The notes: generated from the letters alone by a model not told the origin. A DNA stretch of 64,000 bases from Butyrivibrio sp. X503 (GCF_003625475.1 NZ_RAIQ01000002.1:186001-250000); one strand, 5' to 3'. Positions 19,722-29,142 are shown, counted from the stretch's first letter. A program made the numbers and translations.

Positions 19722-22617
19722 AAATATTAAAGACGGTTTTATTAAGTTCATAACGTCAAGAGCAGTTATTGTATGTGTTCTTCTTGTATGTTTGACGGGA
19801 ATTACTATCTATAGACTTTTTACTTTGCAGATCGTTAAAGGTAGCTATTATCTGGATACTTTCCAGCTTAAGATCAAAAAGGAAAAGACCATTCCCGCTG
19901 CAAGAGGGTGTATTTATGATGTAAACGGCGAGCTTCTTGCTTACAATAAGCTTGCCAATTCGGTTACTATTGAGGATGTCTATAAACCCAGTAAAGGTAA
20001 GGACAAAGCGATCAATACAACTCTTAACAGCGTGATCGATATCATAGAGTCCAACGGCGACAGTGTGGATCAGGACTTTGGTATTATGCTCTCAGACAGT
20101 AACAATTATGAGTTCATATATTCGGGATCGGCGCTTCTACGTTTCCTTGCCGATGTCTACGGTCATGTAAAGACTGATGAGCTTAAGTACGAGGAGAAGA
20201 CCAAGTCAGCCGAAGAGGTTATCGATTATCTTTGCAAGAAATTTGATATCGGAGAGACCGAAGGTTCAGGACTAACCTCTAAGTTTGTTCCCGGAAAGGG
20301 CTATTCAAAAGAAAGAGTTCTTAATATAGCTATTGTCAGATACAAAATGTACAACAATAACTATCAGAAGTATATTGCGACGACGGTTGCTACAGATGTA
20401 AGCGATCAGACCGTTGTAGATATAAAAGAAAATGCAACACAGCTTGACGGTGTTGCTATTGAGCCTAGTTATGCAAGATATTATCCGGATTCCGAGTATT
20501 TCTCACATTTGCTTGGGTATACGGGTAAGGTTACAGAAGATCAGCTCGCAGAGCTTGTAAAGGAAAACCCCAGATATGATTCCAATGATATTGTCGGTCA
20601 GTCTGGCATAGAGCAGTCTATGGAGAGTGTTCTTCAGGGAATAAAGGGTTCTAAGACTTTATATGTTGACAGTTTCGGTCGAACAATCGAACAAAGCAAT
20701 ATTGTTGATTCCGTTGCGGGTAATGACGTATGGCTTACGATCGATAAGGATCTTACCGAGGCATGCTACGATATTCTCGAACAATCACTTGCCGGTATCC
20801 TTGTCAGAAAGATCCAGAATATTAAGGCTAATCCCGATAATGCAAATTTGAGTTCTAGTAATCTGCCAATTCCTATCTATGATGTGTATTTTTCAATCTT
20901 TGAAAATCATGTTGTTGATATTACTCACTTTGCCAAGGATGACGCCAAAGAAACAGAGAAGGCTGTTTATCAGACTTTTTTAACCAAAAAAGAAGAGACC
21001 ATTAATTCTATCAAGACTGAAATGCTTGAAAAGCAGACTCCTTACGAGAATCTGTCAAAAGAGTACAAGTGGTATATTACTCATGTTACCGATAAGCTTG
21101 AAGCTGAAATTTTTAATTCGGAAAAGATGGATAAAGAAGATGAAATGTACAAGGCATATCATCTCGAAGAGAGTGTGTCTTTTTCCGAGTACCTTAAATA
21201 TGCATATGCCAAAGGTTGGATTGATGTTTCCAAGCTTCATCTCGATAATCAGTATGCTTCTTCGGAGGAGGTATTTGCTCAGATAGTTGATTATATCGCG
21301 GATGAGCTTGCAGGTGAAAAGGTTACTTCCGAAGGCATAGAAGTCTCACCGGATTTGGAGTTTGAGGCAAGGCTTTATAAGTATCTTTTGCTTGAGGACA
21401 GAGTCAGCGGAACGCAGGTATGTAATCTTTTGCTTGAGCAGGAGGTTGTTTCGCTTGATGATGAAGAACGCGGTCTTTGGGAGCGCGGCGGAGAGTCGGC
21501 ATTTGGTTTTATGAAAAAGAGAATCGAAAATATCGATATTACTCCCGCTCAGCTAGCGCTTAATCCTTGTACCGGCTCCATAGTAATTACGGATGTAAAT
21601 ACCGGTGATGTACGTGCTCTTGTTACATATCCCGGATATGACAACAACAAGATGGCTAACGGTGTAGATTCAGCGTATTATAAGAAACTGCTTAATGACA
21701 AGTCAAAACCGCTTATCAATTATGCAACGATGCAGAAGACAGCGCCCGGTTCAACTTTCAAGATGGTGTCTGCTTCTGCGGGACTTTGCGAAGGTGTTAT
21801 AACTACAGGCTCGACAATTCATTGCGGCGGTATATTCACTAAGTTTGAGGACAGACCGCCTAAATGCTGGATTTATCCGGGTAGTCACGGTGCGCTTAAC
21901 GTTACCGGCGGTATAAAGAATTCATGTAACGTATTCTTCTATGAAGTGGGTTATAGATTGGGACTTGTACAAGGTCAGGTCGGTGATTCGTATTCATCTG
22001 AGATCGGTTTGCAGAAGCTTGCTAAATATGCCGGCTTATATGGACTAACGGATAAGTCGGGTGTTGAGATAACAGAGTCTGAGCCCCAGGTTTCAGATAC
22101 CGACTCTGTTCGTTCTGCAATCGGTCAGGGTTCCGCCAACTATACTACAGTGGGACTTGCAAGGTACGTTACGACTGTTGCCAACAGCGGTACATGTTAT
22201 AATCTGACCTTGCTTGATAAGACTACGGATTCAAAGGGTAATGTACTTGAAACCTATGATGCTCAGGTCAGAAATACAGTTGATATGCCGTCGGCTTATT
22301 GGGATGCGATTCATCTCGGAATGAGACAGGTTGTTCAGTCTAAGAAGATCTATGATGATCTTGATATAAATGTTGCAGGTAAGACAGGTACGGCGCAGGA
22401 GACCAATAAACCTAACCACTCGCTTTTTGTTTGTTATGCGCCATATGAGGCACCGCAGATATCTGTAGCAACGCGAGTTGCCAACGGTTACACATCAAGT
22501 TACGCTGCTGAGATTACAAAGAGAGTACTTGAGTACTACTTTGAGCTTAAGGATGAGGATGAGCTTCTTTCCGGAACGGCTCAGACATTGCAGGATGGCG
22601 CAGCAAACGCAGATTAA
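19714..22617 (+). CDS. mrdA: Penicillin-binding protein 2 (elongation transpeptidase, class B)
   Basis: Membrane-anchored DD-transpeptidase that cross-links peptidoglycan with RodA. One N-terminal membrane helix is followed by the pedestal domain (PAARGCIYDVNGELLAYN and the GLTSKF to GQSGIEQSMES region). The transpeptidase domain has STFK near 679, SCN near 736 and KTGTAQ near 888. At about 967 residues it is much longer than the 600-700 residues of model PBP2; the extra length is mostly an acidic, helical block (about 360-610) between the two domains. TTG 19714 is preferred because AAAGGAG lies at 19696-19702, but ATG 19684 is also in frame without a ribosome site. Confidence 0.92.
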   Translation: MFENIKDGFIKFITSRAVIVCVLLVCLTGITIYRLFTLQIVKGSYYLDTFQLKIKKEKTIPAARGCIYDVNGELLAYNKLANSVTIEDVYKPSKGKDKAINTTLNSVIDIIESNGDSVDQDFGIMLSDSNNYEFIYSGSALLRFLADVYGHVKTDELKYEEKTKSAEEVIDYLCKKFDIGETEGSGLTSKFVPGKGYSKERVLNIAIVRYKMYNNNYQKYIATTVATDVSDQTVVDIKENATQLDGVAIEPSYARYYPDSEYFSHLLGYTGKVTEDQLAELVKENPRYDSNDIVGQSGIEQSMESVLQGIKGSKTLYVDSFGRTIEQSNIVDSVAGNDVWLTIDKDLTEACYDILEQSLAGILVRKIQNIKANPDNANLSSSNLPIPIYDVYFSIFENHVVDITHFAKDDAKETEKAVYQTFLTKKEETINSIKTEMLEKQTPYENLSKEYKWYITHVTDKLEAEIFNSEKMDKEDEMYKAYHLEESVSFSEYLKYAYAKGWIDVSKLHLDNQYASSEEVFAQIVDYIADELAGEKVTSEGIEVSPDLEFEARLYKYLLLEDRVSGTQVCNLLLEQEVVSLDDEERGLWERGGESAFGFMKKRIENIDITPAQLALNPCTGSIVITDVNTGDVRALVTYPGYDNNKMANGVDSAYYKKLLNDKSKPLINYATMQKTAPGSTFKMVSASAGLCEGVITTGSTIHCGGIFTKFEDRPPKCWIYPGSHGALNVTGGIKNSCNVFFYEVGYRLGLVQGQVGDSYSSEIGLQKLAKYAGLYGLTDKSGVEITESEPQVSDTDSVRSAIGQGSANYTTVGLARYVTTVANSGTCYNLTLLDKTTDSKGNVLETYDAQVRNTVDMPSAYWDAIHLGMRQVVQSKKIYDDLDINVAGKTGTAQETNKPNHSLFVCYAPYEAPQISVATRVANGYTSSYAAEITKRVLEYYFELKDEDELLSGTAQTLQDGAANAD

Positions 22618-22629
22618 AAGGAGTTTTTA

Positions 22630-23739
22630 ATGTTCAAGAAATACAAATTAAGTGAATATGACTTTTTCCTGGTACTTTGCGTTGTTGTGCTTACGATATT
22701 TGGATCCATGGCCGTAAATTCAGCAAGTCCCTCCAGTATTTACAAGCAGATCGGTGGATTGGCTTTCGGCTTGTTCCTTATGATAGGTATCTCGCTCCTT
22801 GATTACAGCGTTATCCTCAAGTTATATCCGCTTTTTTACATGGCAAATGTAGTTGTTCTGGGCCTTGTACTTTCACCTTTGGGTAAAAAGCTCAATGGTT
22901 CACAGCGATGGATTGACGTGCTGGGAGTGAGGTTTCAGCCTTCGGAAGCTGCTAAATTATTATTGATTTTATTTTTTGCGCAGTTTATCATGAAATATAA
23001 AGATAAAGTTAAATCCTTTGGCTTTATCGTGATATGTCTTATACTTCTGGGACCGCCGGTTTTACTGATTTATAAGCAGCCCGATCTATCCACATGTATT
23101 TTGATAATGCTAGTTTTTTGCACGATTATCTTTGTTGCGGGGATCGATTGGAAGATTGTCGGAGCAGTTTTGGGTATTTCTGTGCCCGCAGTACTGTTTG
23201 TGATCTACAATGCTTTACAGGGCAGTAGCTTTTTGCTTGGTGATTACCAGCAGAGACGTATTCTCGCTTGGCTTCATCCTGAGGATTACGCCAACCAAGA
23301 GGCTTATCAGACGCTCAATTCTATGATGGCCATAGGTTCAGGGCAATTGTACGGTAAAGGATACAATACCAATGAGATAACATCTGTACTTAACGGCGGA
23401 TTTATTTCCGAGTCGCAGTCAGATTTTATATTTACGGTTATAGGGGAAGAGTTTGGTTTTATCGGAGCATGTTTTGTAGTCTTAGCTATTCTGATGATAT
23501 CGATAAGATGCTTTATGATTTCGATGAAAGCCAGAGACAAAGCAGGAGAGCTTATTGCTGCCGGAGTAGGAGGCTGGATCGGTTTCCAGGGATTCCTTAA
23601 TATCGGTGTTGCAACGGGTATTTTGCCCAATACAGGTCTTCCGCTTCCTTTTGTCAGTCAAGGACTGACTTCACTTCTCGCAATGTTTGCGGGAATAGGC
23701 TTTGTACTCAATGTCAGATTACAAAGTAATAAGTATTAA
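22630..23739 (+). CDS. rodA: RodA/FtsW-family peptidoglycan glycosyltransferase (RodA)
   Basis: SEDS-family lipid II polymerase that partners PBP2. The 369-residue protein has about ten membrane segments and SEDS landmarks: GSQRWIDVLGVRFQPSE, YKQPDLSTC, an extracellular loop before the QQRRI segment, and the late PNTGLPLPFVSQG. RodA rather than FtsW is inferred from its place directly after mreBCD and PBP2. AAAAGGAG just before ATG 22630 supports the start. Confidence 0.93.
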   Translation: MFKKYKLSEYDFFLVLCVVVLTIFGSMAVNSASPSSIYKQIGGLAFGLFLMIGISLLDYSVILKLYPLFYMANVVVLGLVLSPLGKKLNGSQRWIDVLGVRFQPSEAAKLLLILFFAQFIMKYKDKVKSFGFIVICLILLGPPVLLIYKQPDLSTCILIMLVFCTIIFVAGIDWKIVGAVLGISVPAVLFVIYNALQGSSFLLGDYQQRRILAWLHPEDYANQEAYQTLNSMMAIGSGQLYGKGYNTNEITSVLNGGFISESQSDFIFTVIGEEFGFIGACFVVLAILMISIRCFMISMKARDKAGELIAAGVGGWIGFQGFLNIGVATGILPNTGLPLPFVSQGLTSLLAMFAGIGFVLNVRLQSNKY

Positions 23740-23758
23740 TCGGGGAGGGTGTTTATAG

Positions 23759-24154
23759 ATGAATATAGCACTTATAGCGCATGACGCTAAGAAAAAACTG
23801 ATGCAGAATTTTTGCATTGCTTACAGAGGAATCCTTAGTAAGAATGATCTGTATGCCACAGGCACAACAGGCAGACTTATTGAAGAGGTTACTAATTTAA
23901 GTATACACAAATATCTTGCAGGGCACTTAGGTGGTGCACAGCAGCTTGGCGCAGCAATAGAGCATAATGAGATCGATCTTGTTATTTTCCTTAGAGATGC
24001 TCTCACTGTTAAGTCCCATGAGCCGGATATCAACAATGTTATGACTTTATGTGATATGCACAACATTCCTGTTGCGACCAATCTGGCTTCTGCAGAGCTT
24101 TTAATCAAATCATTGGACAGAGGAGATCTTGAGTGGCGTGAGATGTACAAGTAA
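23759..24154 (+). CDS. mgsA: Methylglyoxal synthase homologue with the catalytic aspartate replaced by alanine
   Basis: 131-residue MGS-like protein. Methylglyoxal synthase converts dihydroxyacetone phosphate to methylglyoxal and phosphate. The phosphate-binding ATGTTG motif, the N-terminal IALIAHD, the late SHEPD and the [12 protein letters not shown] strand are present. The GGDQQ motif, whose aspartate (Asp71 in E. coli) is the catalytic base, is GGAQQ here, with Ala at residue 60 (codon GCA). The nearby DPL motif is DAL. From the known D71 mutants activity should be strongly reduced. Allosteric or other binding roles cannot be excluded. GGGGAGGG at 23742-23749 supports ATG 23759. mgsA after rodA is usual in Lachnospiraceae. 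Confidence 0.85.
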   Translation: MNIALIAHDAKKKLMQNFCIAYRGILSKNDLYATGTTGRLIEEVTNLSIHKYLAGHLGGAQQLGAAIEHNEIDLVIFLRDALTVKSHEPDINNVMTLCDMHNIPVATNLASAELLIKSLDRGDLEWREMYK

Positions 24155-25109
24155 GCGTGTTTTTTGTATGGTGCTTGCGCTTACGATACTTTTGATTACC
24201 GGATGTAAAGGAGTTCCATATTCCGCTAAATATTCAGTGGATGAATCTGCTTCATCACAAAGAGATGAGCTTATTTATCCGACTTTTGCTTCTGATCTGT
24301 GTGTTGCGGATGAAGATGTTAAGCCTTCGGATTCGGATCTCGAGATATACGAAAAGGCAAGTGCGGGTCTTTTTGACCTGACAAGAAAAGAAACTATATA
24401 TGCCAAAAACATCAATTTAAGAGTCATGCCGGCCAGTTTAACCAAGGTCATGACTGCTTATGTTGCGCTTAAGTACGGTTCTTTGGACCAGGTTCTTACT
24501 GCCAAATCCGATGTTTATGTCAATGAGAGCGGAGCACAGAAGGTTAATCTCAAAGAGGGCGACAAGATGACGCTTGATCAGGCCCTTCACCTTCTTTTGA
24601 TCTATTCCGCCAATGATATAGCCAATCTTATAGCATCCAATATTACAGGCCCTTCGGGCGAGGATTTTATTACACTCATGAATCAAGAAGCTGTAAATAT
24701 CGGTGCTACCAATTCCAATTTTAAAAATCCGCACGGTCTTACGGCTGATGATCATTATGTGACCGCATATGATATGTATCTGATATTCAATGCGGCTATG
24801 CAGTATGATACTTTCAGCGAGATCATCAATATGACCGAGTATACGACGACTTACCAGGACGGAAAGGGCGGAACCAAGGATATAACCGTTAAGAATACCA
24901 ACGGTTTCCTTTCAGGCTCCAAATCCGCGCCAAAAGGAGTTACTGTTATTGGCGGAAAGACGGGTACAACAAATGCCGCCGGTCACTGCCTCATACTTCT
25001 TGCAAAGGACACCAACGGAGACCCCTACATCGCTGTAATTATGCGTGATGAGGACGCCGGAGTTCTTTATACTGACATGGCTCGTTTGCTCGAGGAAATA
25101 GTAGGTTAA
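24129..25109 (+). CDS. D-alanyl-D-alanine carboxypeptidase, lipoprotein form (peptidase S11)
   Basis: Trims the terminal D-alanine from peptidoglycan stem peptides outside the cell. The N-terminus is a lipoprotein signal (basic start, hydrophobic VLALTILLI, lipobox ITGC), so the protein should be anchored by lipid rather than by a C-terminal helix. The penicillin-binding motifs are SLTK near 103, SAN near 160 and KTGTT near 277. The start is TTG 24129 or GTG 24138; AGAGGAG at 24119-24125 serves either. The start lies inside the end of mgsA (26 bases), giving coupled translation with the elongation block. Confidence 0.88.
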   Translation: MSGVRCTSKRVFCMVLALTILLITGCKGVPYSAKYSVDESASSQRDELIYPTFASDLCVADEDVKPSDSDLEIYEKASAGLFDLTRKETIYAKNINLRVMPASLTKVMTAYVALKYGSLDQVLTAKSDVYVNESGAQKVNLKEGDKMTLDQALHLLLIYSANDIANLIASNITGPSGEDFITLMNQEAVNIGATNSNFKNPHGLTADDHYVTAYDMYLIFNAAMQYDTFSEIINMTEYTTTYQDGKGGTKDITVKNTNGFLSGSKSAPKGVTVIGGKTGTTNAAGHCLILLAKDTNGDPYIAVIMRDEDAGVLYTDMARLLEEIVG

Positions 25110-25111
25110 GG

Positions 25112-25140
25112 TTGTCTTTTAGCGGGTAATATTTTATAAT
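25112..25140 (+). promoter_or_regulatory. Putative SigA promoter of the small P-loop gene
   Basis: TTGTCT at 25112-25117 and a perfect TATAAT at 25135-25140 are 17 bases apart, directly after the carboxypeptidase stop and about 40 bases before the next start codon. This suggests a unit separate from the mre block. Confidence 0.55.
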
Positions 25141-25181
25141 TAATTCATCTATAAAATTCTTACTTGCAGGAGGGTATGCCG

Positions 25182-25601
25182 ATGGTTCAGTTAATTGTTG
25201 GGAAAAAGGGTAAAGGAAAGACCAAATGCTTATTGGACAAGGTTAATACTGAGGTTAAGAATGTTCTCGGCTCAGTAGCCTTTCTTGATAAGAACACCAA
25301 GCACATGTATGAGCTTAATAACAAGATTCGCCTCATTGTAGTACCGGAATTTATGATTTCTAATTCTGAAGAATTTATTGGCTTCGTAAGTGGTATCATA
25401 TCTCAGGACCACGATCTCCAGCAAATGTATTTTGACAGCTTCCTCAAAATTTCCTGTTTAGAAGGTCAAGACATCAGCGCTACTGTTGATAAGCTTGAAA
25501 AACTCAGCGAGAAGTTTAATATTGATTTTGTTCTCAGCCTCTCAATGGACGAGTCTGAGCTTCCTGAAGGTGTCAAATCCAAAGTAGTTATTTCACTTTA
25601 A
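25182..25601 (+). CDS. Small P-loop protein of unknown function
   Basis: 139 residues beginning MVQLIVGKKGKGKTKCLLDK, in which GKKGKGKT is a Walker A motif. A hydrophobic strand (RLIVVPEFMI) and a C-terminal alpha/beta part (NIDFVLSLSMDE) follow. I do not see a convincing Walker B acid or helicase/ABC signature. Similar small proteins in Lachnospiraceae are sometimes labelled PilT-like or ATP-binding, without functional proof. AGGAGGG at 25168-25174 places the start at ATG 25182 rather than the earlier TTG or ATG. It has its own promoter and a strong terminator, and lies between cell-wall genes and sepF, which hints at an envelope or division role. Confidence 0.7.
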   Translation: MVQLIVGKKGKGKTKCLLDKVNTEVKNVLGSVAFLDKNTKHMYELNNKIRLIVVPEFMISNSEEFIGFVSGIISQDHDLQQMYFDSFLKISCLEGQDISATVDKLEKLSEKFNIDFVLSLSMDESELPEGVKSKVVISL

Positions 25602-25616
25602 TTAAAGTATTAGAAT

Positions 25617-25645
25617 ATAAGCCGCGGAAATACCCCGCGGCTTAT
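25617..25645 (+). terminator. Intrinsic terminator after the small P-loop gene
   Basis: Perfect 11-bp stem ATAAGCCGCGG / CCGCGGCTTAT with a 7-base loop (25628-25634), followed by an AT-rich stretch with several T. It closes the unit begun by the promoter at 25112. Confidence 0.8.
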
Positions 25646-25690
25646 AAATTTATTTTGTTATAAAGAATCTATTCGTAAAGGTTGTGCAAA

Positions 25691-27340
25691 ATGGCTGATA
25701 ACGGTAGCCGTAAGATTACAAGGTATCCCAAAAATCTGAATAACATCAACATTGGTATGATATTCTTTGCCGTTATGGCACTTTATATCATTATCAGTGT
25801 TATCACCTACATGCGAAAAGACCATATTGTCGGATATCAGGTTATTGAAGGCTCATTGTCGACCAACAACATTTATGAGGCAATTGCGGTCAGAAAAGAA
25901 GTTATCGTTCCTGCCGATACTGCAGGTTATATAAACTATTTCCAAACGGAAGGAAGCAGAGTTGCTGTTGGTAACCTCGTATATACGGTGGATGAATCGG
26001 GACAGCTTCTCGAATATCTTAAATCACAGGGATCCGAAGAAGTGGTTCTCAGAGATGAAGATATGTCGGAGTTTAGGTCACAGATAGTATATTTCGATTC
26101 TTCTTTTGATCCTCATGAATTCAATACGGTTTATGATTTTAAGATCAGTCTTGACGGAACCGTGCAGAAGCTTGCAAACAGCAGTATCTTGGAGAATATT
26201 CAATCACTTAACGAAGGTGGCGGTGAGTTAAAATCCATCAATTATAAGACCGCTCAGGATACAGGAATTGTTGTTTATTCAACCGATGGTTATGAGGATC
26301 TGACTCTTAACGATATGACTGCCGATAAATTCGATCAGTCCAAATATGAAAAGAAACAGCTTACTAATCCTGCTGATCCTGTAAAATCCGGAGATGCTAT
26401 ATATAAGCTTTGTACAGATGAAGATTGGTCGATAATTATTCAAGAGAAAGATCCCGATAAATTTGCTCAGATGGTTGAGAAGGAGCAAAACGGAGAGTAT
26501 ATAAAGGTTAGATTTATCAAGAATCAGGATGAATCATACGGTAAGGTTTCAACATTTACCAACGCCGACGGCGACAATTTTGTTATGTTGACTTTTACCA
26601 ATTCAATGATCACTTTCTGCAGGGACAGATTTCTGAATGTCGAGCTTATCACCGAAGATGAGAAGGGGCTTAAGATTCCGAATTCCGCTATTGTGAATAA
26701 GAACTTTTTCATTGTACCCAAGGAATACGTTATCAAGAATAACGATAATACCTTTGCTGTTTTGAAAGATAAGTACGACGAGCAGGGCAATGAGACTTCA
26801 GAGCTCATGAATATGTCGATCTATAACGAAACAGAGACTGATTATTATATCGATACCGATGTACTTAGACCCGGAGATATACTGATAAAACCTGATTCCA
26901 ACGATAGATTTACAATTAGCAAGACAGATAGCCTGATCGGAGTATATAATATTAATAAAGGTTATGCCGATTTCAGACAGATCAAGATCCTTTATCAGAA
27001 TGATGAGTATTCGATAGTCAGATCGAATACTATGTACGGACTTAATACTTATGACTACATAGTTCTTGATTCGGCTACCGTAGATAACAAGAACAAATCT
27101 GATAAGAGCGATGATTCATCTGCGGCTCAGGCCTCAGATAATGAAGATGCATCGGAAGATAGCTCGGAAGTATCGGAAGCTTCTGAGGAAAGTGCTGATG
27201 AATCTTCGGATGCAAGCACTGAAGAAAACGAAAGTTCGTCTGATTCCTCTGACGGAAGTTTCAAAGCAGCTAGCGAAGAAACGTCCGATGATACTTCAGA
27301 CAACTCCACGGCTGAAAAATCTGAAAAAAAGTCAGAATAA
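25691..27340 (+). CDS. HlyD-like membrane protein with acidic serine-rich C-terminal tail
   Basis: 549 residues with a basic N-terminus, one membrane helix (about residues 20-40) and an extracytoplasmic region containing a split lipoyl/barrel-sandwich-like part (AIAVRKEVIVPADTAGYI, then GDAIYKL) as in HlyD adaptor proteins. From about residue 475 the sequence is almost only S, D, E and A, a likely disordered tail. HlyD-like proteins with this tail next to sepF are a recurrent arrangement in Clostridia, yet no transporter partner (ABC, RND or TolC) is present here, so a role in export is unproven. ATG 25691 is chosen over TTG 25682 because TAAAGG ends ten bases before it. A possible extended -10 (TATAAA, 25659-25664) lies just downstream of the preceding terminator. 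Confidence 0.7.
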   Translation: MADNGSRKITRYPKNLNNINIGMIFFAVMALYIIISVITYMRKDHIVGYQVIEGSLSTNNIYEAIAVRKEVIVPADTAGYINYFQTEGSRVAVGNLVYTVDESGQLLEYLKSQGSEEVVLRDEDMSEFRSQIVYFDSSFDPHEFNTVYDFKISLDGTVQKLANSSILENIQSLNEGGGELKSINYKTAQDTGIVVYSTDGYEDLTLNDMTADKFDQSKYEKKQLTNPADPVKSGDAIYKLCTDEDWSIIIQEKDPDKFAQMVEKEQNGEYIKVRFIKNQDESYGKVSTFTNADGDNFVMLTFTNSMITFCRDRFLNVELITEDEKGLKIPNSAIVNKNFFIVPKEYVIKNNDNTFAVLKDKYDEQGNETSELMNMSIYNETETDYYIDTDVLRPGDILIKPDSNDRFTISKTDSLIGVYNINKGYADFRQIKILYQNDEYSIVRSNTMYGLNTYDYIVLDSATVDNKNKSDKSDDSSAAQASDNEDASEDSSEVSEASEESADESSDASTEENESSSDSSDGSFKAASEETSDDTSDNSTAEKSEKKSE

Positions 27341-27343
27341 AAT

Positions 27344-27373
27344 TTGACTTTTTATGTAAAACTACGTTAATAT
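27344..27373 (+). promoter_or_regulatory. Putative promoter of sepF
   Basis: TTGACT at 27344-27349 and TAATAT at 27368-27373 are 18 bases apart, directly after the HlyD-like stop codon and 46 bases before the sepF start. Confidence 0.45.
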
Positions 27374-27419
27374 TATATGGGATTTTGTTGGGAATAATAA
27401 GAGTTAGGAGTTTGATATT

Positions 27420-27944
27420 ATGAACGTAATGGACAAGTTTTTAAAAGCAATTCAGCTTACCGGGGACGATGAAAGCGGATATTACGATTCCGATGACGGC
27501 TATTATGATAGCAGTTCCAAAATTGAATCATTAAGTAATTCAGCTCCGATAGGTAAGGACGATCCGAGTATCGAGATCAGTGAAGAAAAGACCAAAAAAA
27601 CTGCTCCCAGAGTTGTTCCTTCCAAGAGAAAGAATCTTAGCGGCGCCGGAATGGAGGTTTGTGTTATCAAGCCTACAACTGTTGAGGACGCCAGAGAGAT
27701 CACAGAGACTCTTTTAGCAAACCGCACTGTTGTGCTTAACCTTGAAGGCCTTGATGTTGATATTGCACAGAGAATCATTGACTTTACTTCAGGTTCCACA
27801 TTTGCTATTTCCGGAAATCTTCAGAAGATTTCAAGATATATATTTATCATTACACCTGCATCCGTTGATATTTCGGGAGATTTCCAGAATCTTCTCAGCG
27901 GCTTCGGAGGCGGTATTTCAGAAGGACCACAACAGATTGATTAA
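27420..27944 (+). CDS. sepF: Cell division protein SepF
   Basis: Membrane-associated partner of FtsZ that tethers and aligns the Z-ring. The 174-residue protein has a short amphipathic N-terminal helix (MDKFLKAIQL), a variable acidic/tyrosine-rich linker (about 15-75), and the globular SepF domain with VIKPTTVEDAREI, NLEGLDVDIAQRIIDFTSG and the final FIITPASVDISGD strand. GTTAGGAG nine bases before ATG 27420 serves as ribosome site. The usual neighbours yggS, ylmH and divIVA are missing here; aroB follows after a terminator. Confidence 0.94.
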   Translation: MNVMDKFLKAIQLTGDDESGYYDSDDGYYDSSSKIESLSNSAPIGKDDPSIEISEEKTKKTAPRVVPSKRKNLSGAGMEVCVIKPTTVEDAREITETLLANRTVVLNLEGLDVDIAQRIIDFTSGSTFAISGNLQKISRYIFIITPASVDISGDFQNLLSGFGGGISEGPQQID

Positions 27945-27955
27945 ATCAAGATGAG

Positions 27956-27991
27956 GCTGTTGACGGATTTTTTTCGGTCAACAGCTTTTTT
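27956..27991 (+). terminator. Intrinsic terminator after sepF
   Basis: GCTGTTGAC (27956-27964) pairs perfectly with GTCAACAGC (27977-27985), followed by six T. The loop is T-rich. Confidence 0.85.
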
Positions 27992-28023
27992 CTATATCTA
28001 TTTATTTTAAGGAGTAAGACATC

Positions 28024-29127
28024 ATGGAGAAGACTCTCACAGTAAACTATCAGGAAAAGCCCTGCTATGACATAATTTTTGAACATAGCTTTGAAGGATT
28101 TCCCCAGGCCTTGGAAGAGCTTGGATTTAAGAAAAGAAAATTTGCGATAATTACGGATTCTAACGTCGATAAGCTATACGCCAAGGAAATAGAAGAGCTG
28201 ATCACGCCTATTTCATCTGCAGTTATAAAGTGTGTTATTCCTGCAGGAGAGAGCAATAAGAATCTTTCTGAGATAGAGAAGATCTATGAGGAGCTCATAC
28301 TTAATCATTTTGACAGACATGATCTTATAATAGCTCTCGGTGGCGGAGTTGTCGGAGATATGGCAGGTTATACGGCTGCAAATTATCTTAGAGGTATTTC
28401 TTTTGTTCAGGTACCAACAACGCTTCTTGCTCAGACTGACAGCAGTATTGGCGGCAAGACAGGCGTCGATTTTAAAGGCTATAAGAACATGATTGGCGCT
28501 TTCCATATGCCAAAGCTCGTATATATGAATATTTTGACACTTAAGAGCCTTGATGATCGTCAGTATATATCGGGATTTGCAGAAGTAATGAAGCACGGTC
28601 TTATTAAGGACGCCGATTTCTACACATGGCTTATCGATAATTTATATGAGATTTGCGAGAGAGATATTGATGTTCTTACAGAGATGGTTTCAAAGAGCTG
28701 TGATATAAAGAGGAGAGTAGTAGAGAAGGATCCCACTGAAAAGGGTGACAGAGCACTTCTTAACTTCGGTCATACTTTGGGACATGCTATTGAAAAAGCC
28801 AAGAATTTTGAGCTTTCACACGGCGAATGTGTTGCTCTCGGTTCTGTAGCTGCAGCTTATATTTCATGGAAAAAGGATATGATCTCAATGGAAGAGTACT
28901 ATGAGATCAGAGATATGTTTGTTCCGTTCGGTCTACCGATCTCTGTTGAGGATATCGACGTAGATGAAGTTATAAAGCTTACTAAGTCTGATAAGAAGGC
29001 TGATTCGGACAAAATAAGGTTTATACTTTTAAAGAAACTCGGCAAAGCGGTTATAGATACTTCGGTTACAGACGAAGATATGAAGGCAGCTCTTAATGAG
29101 ATTCTTTATGTTGAAAATAATGATTGA
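28024..29127 (+). CDS. aroB: 3-dehydroquinate synthase
   Basis: Second step of the shikimate pathway: DAHP to 3-dehydroquinate, with NAD and a divalent metal. The 367-residue protein shows the NAD-binding ALGGGVVGD near 105, the DSSIGGKTGVDF active-site segment, GFAEVMKHGLI with the metal-ligand glutamate, and FGHTLGHAIE with a ligand histidine. Length is normal. AAGGAG ten bases before ATG 28024 supports the start. No other aromatic-pathway gene is in the window, so it is separated from the rest of the pathway. Confidence 0.96.
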   Translation: MEKTLTVNYQEKPCYDIIFEHSFEGFPQALEELGFKKRKFAIITDSNVDKLYAKEIEELITPISSAVIKCVIPAGESNKNLSEIEKIYEELILNHFDRHDLIIALGGGVVGDMAGYTAANYLRGISFVQVPTTLLAQTDSSIGGKTGVDFKGYKNMIGAFHMPKLVYMNILTLKSLDDRQYISGFAEVMKHGLIKDADFYTWLIDNLYEICERDIDVLTEMVSKSCDIKRRVVEKDPTEKGDRALLNFGHTLGHAIEKAKNFELSHGECVALGSVAAAYISWKKDMISMEEYYEIRDMFVPFGLPISVEDIDVDEVIKLTKSDKKADSDKIRFILLKKLGKAVIDTSVTDEDMKAALNEILYVENND

Positions 29128-29142
29128 TGAGGTTTTTTTACG

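Noticed and set aside
27127..27309. Serine-rich - strand open frame opposite the HlyD-like tail
   Set aside because: Mirror of the low-complexity acidic tail on the other strand; no start signals.
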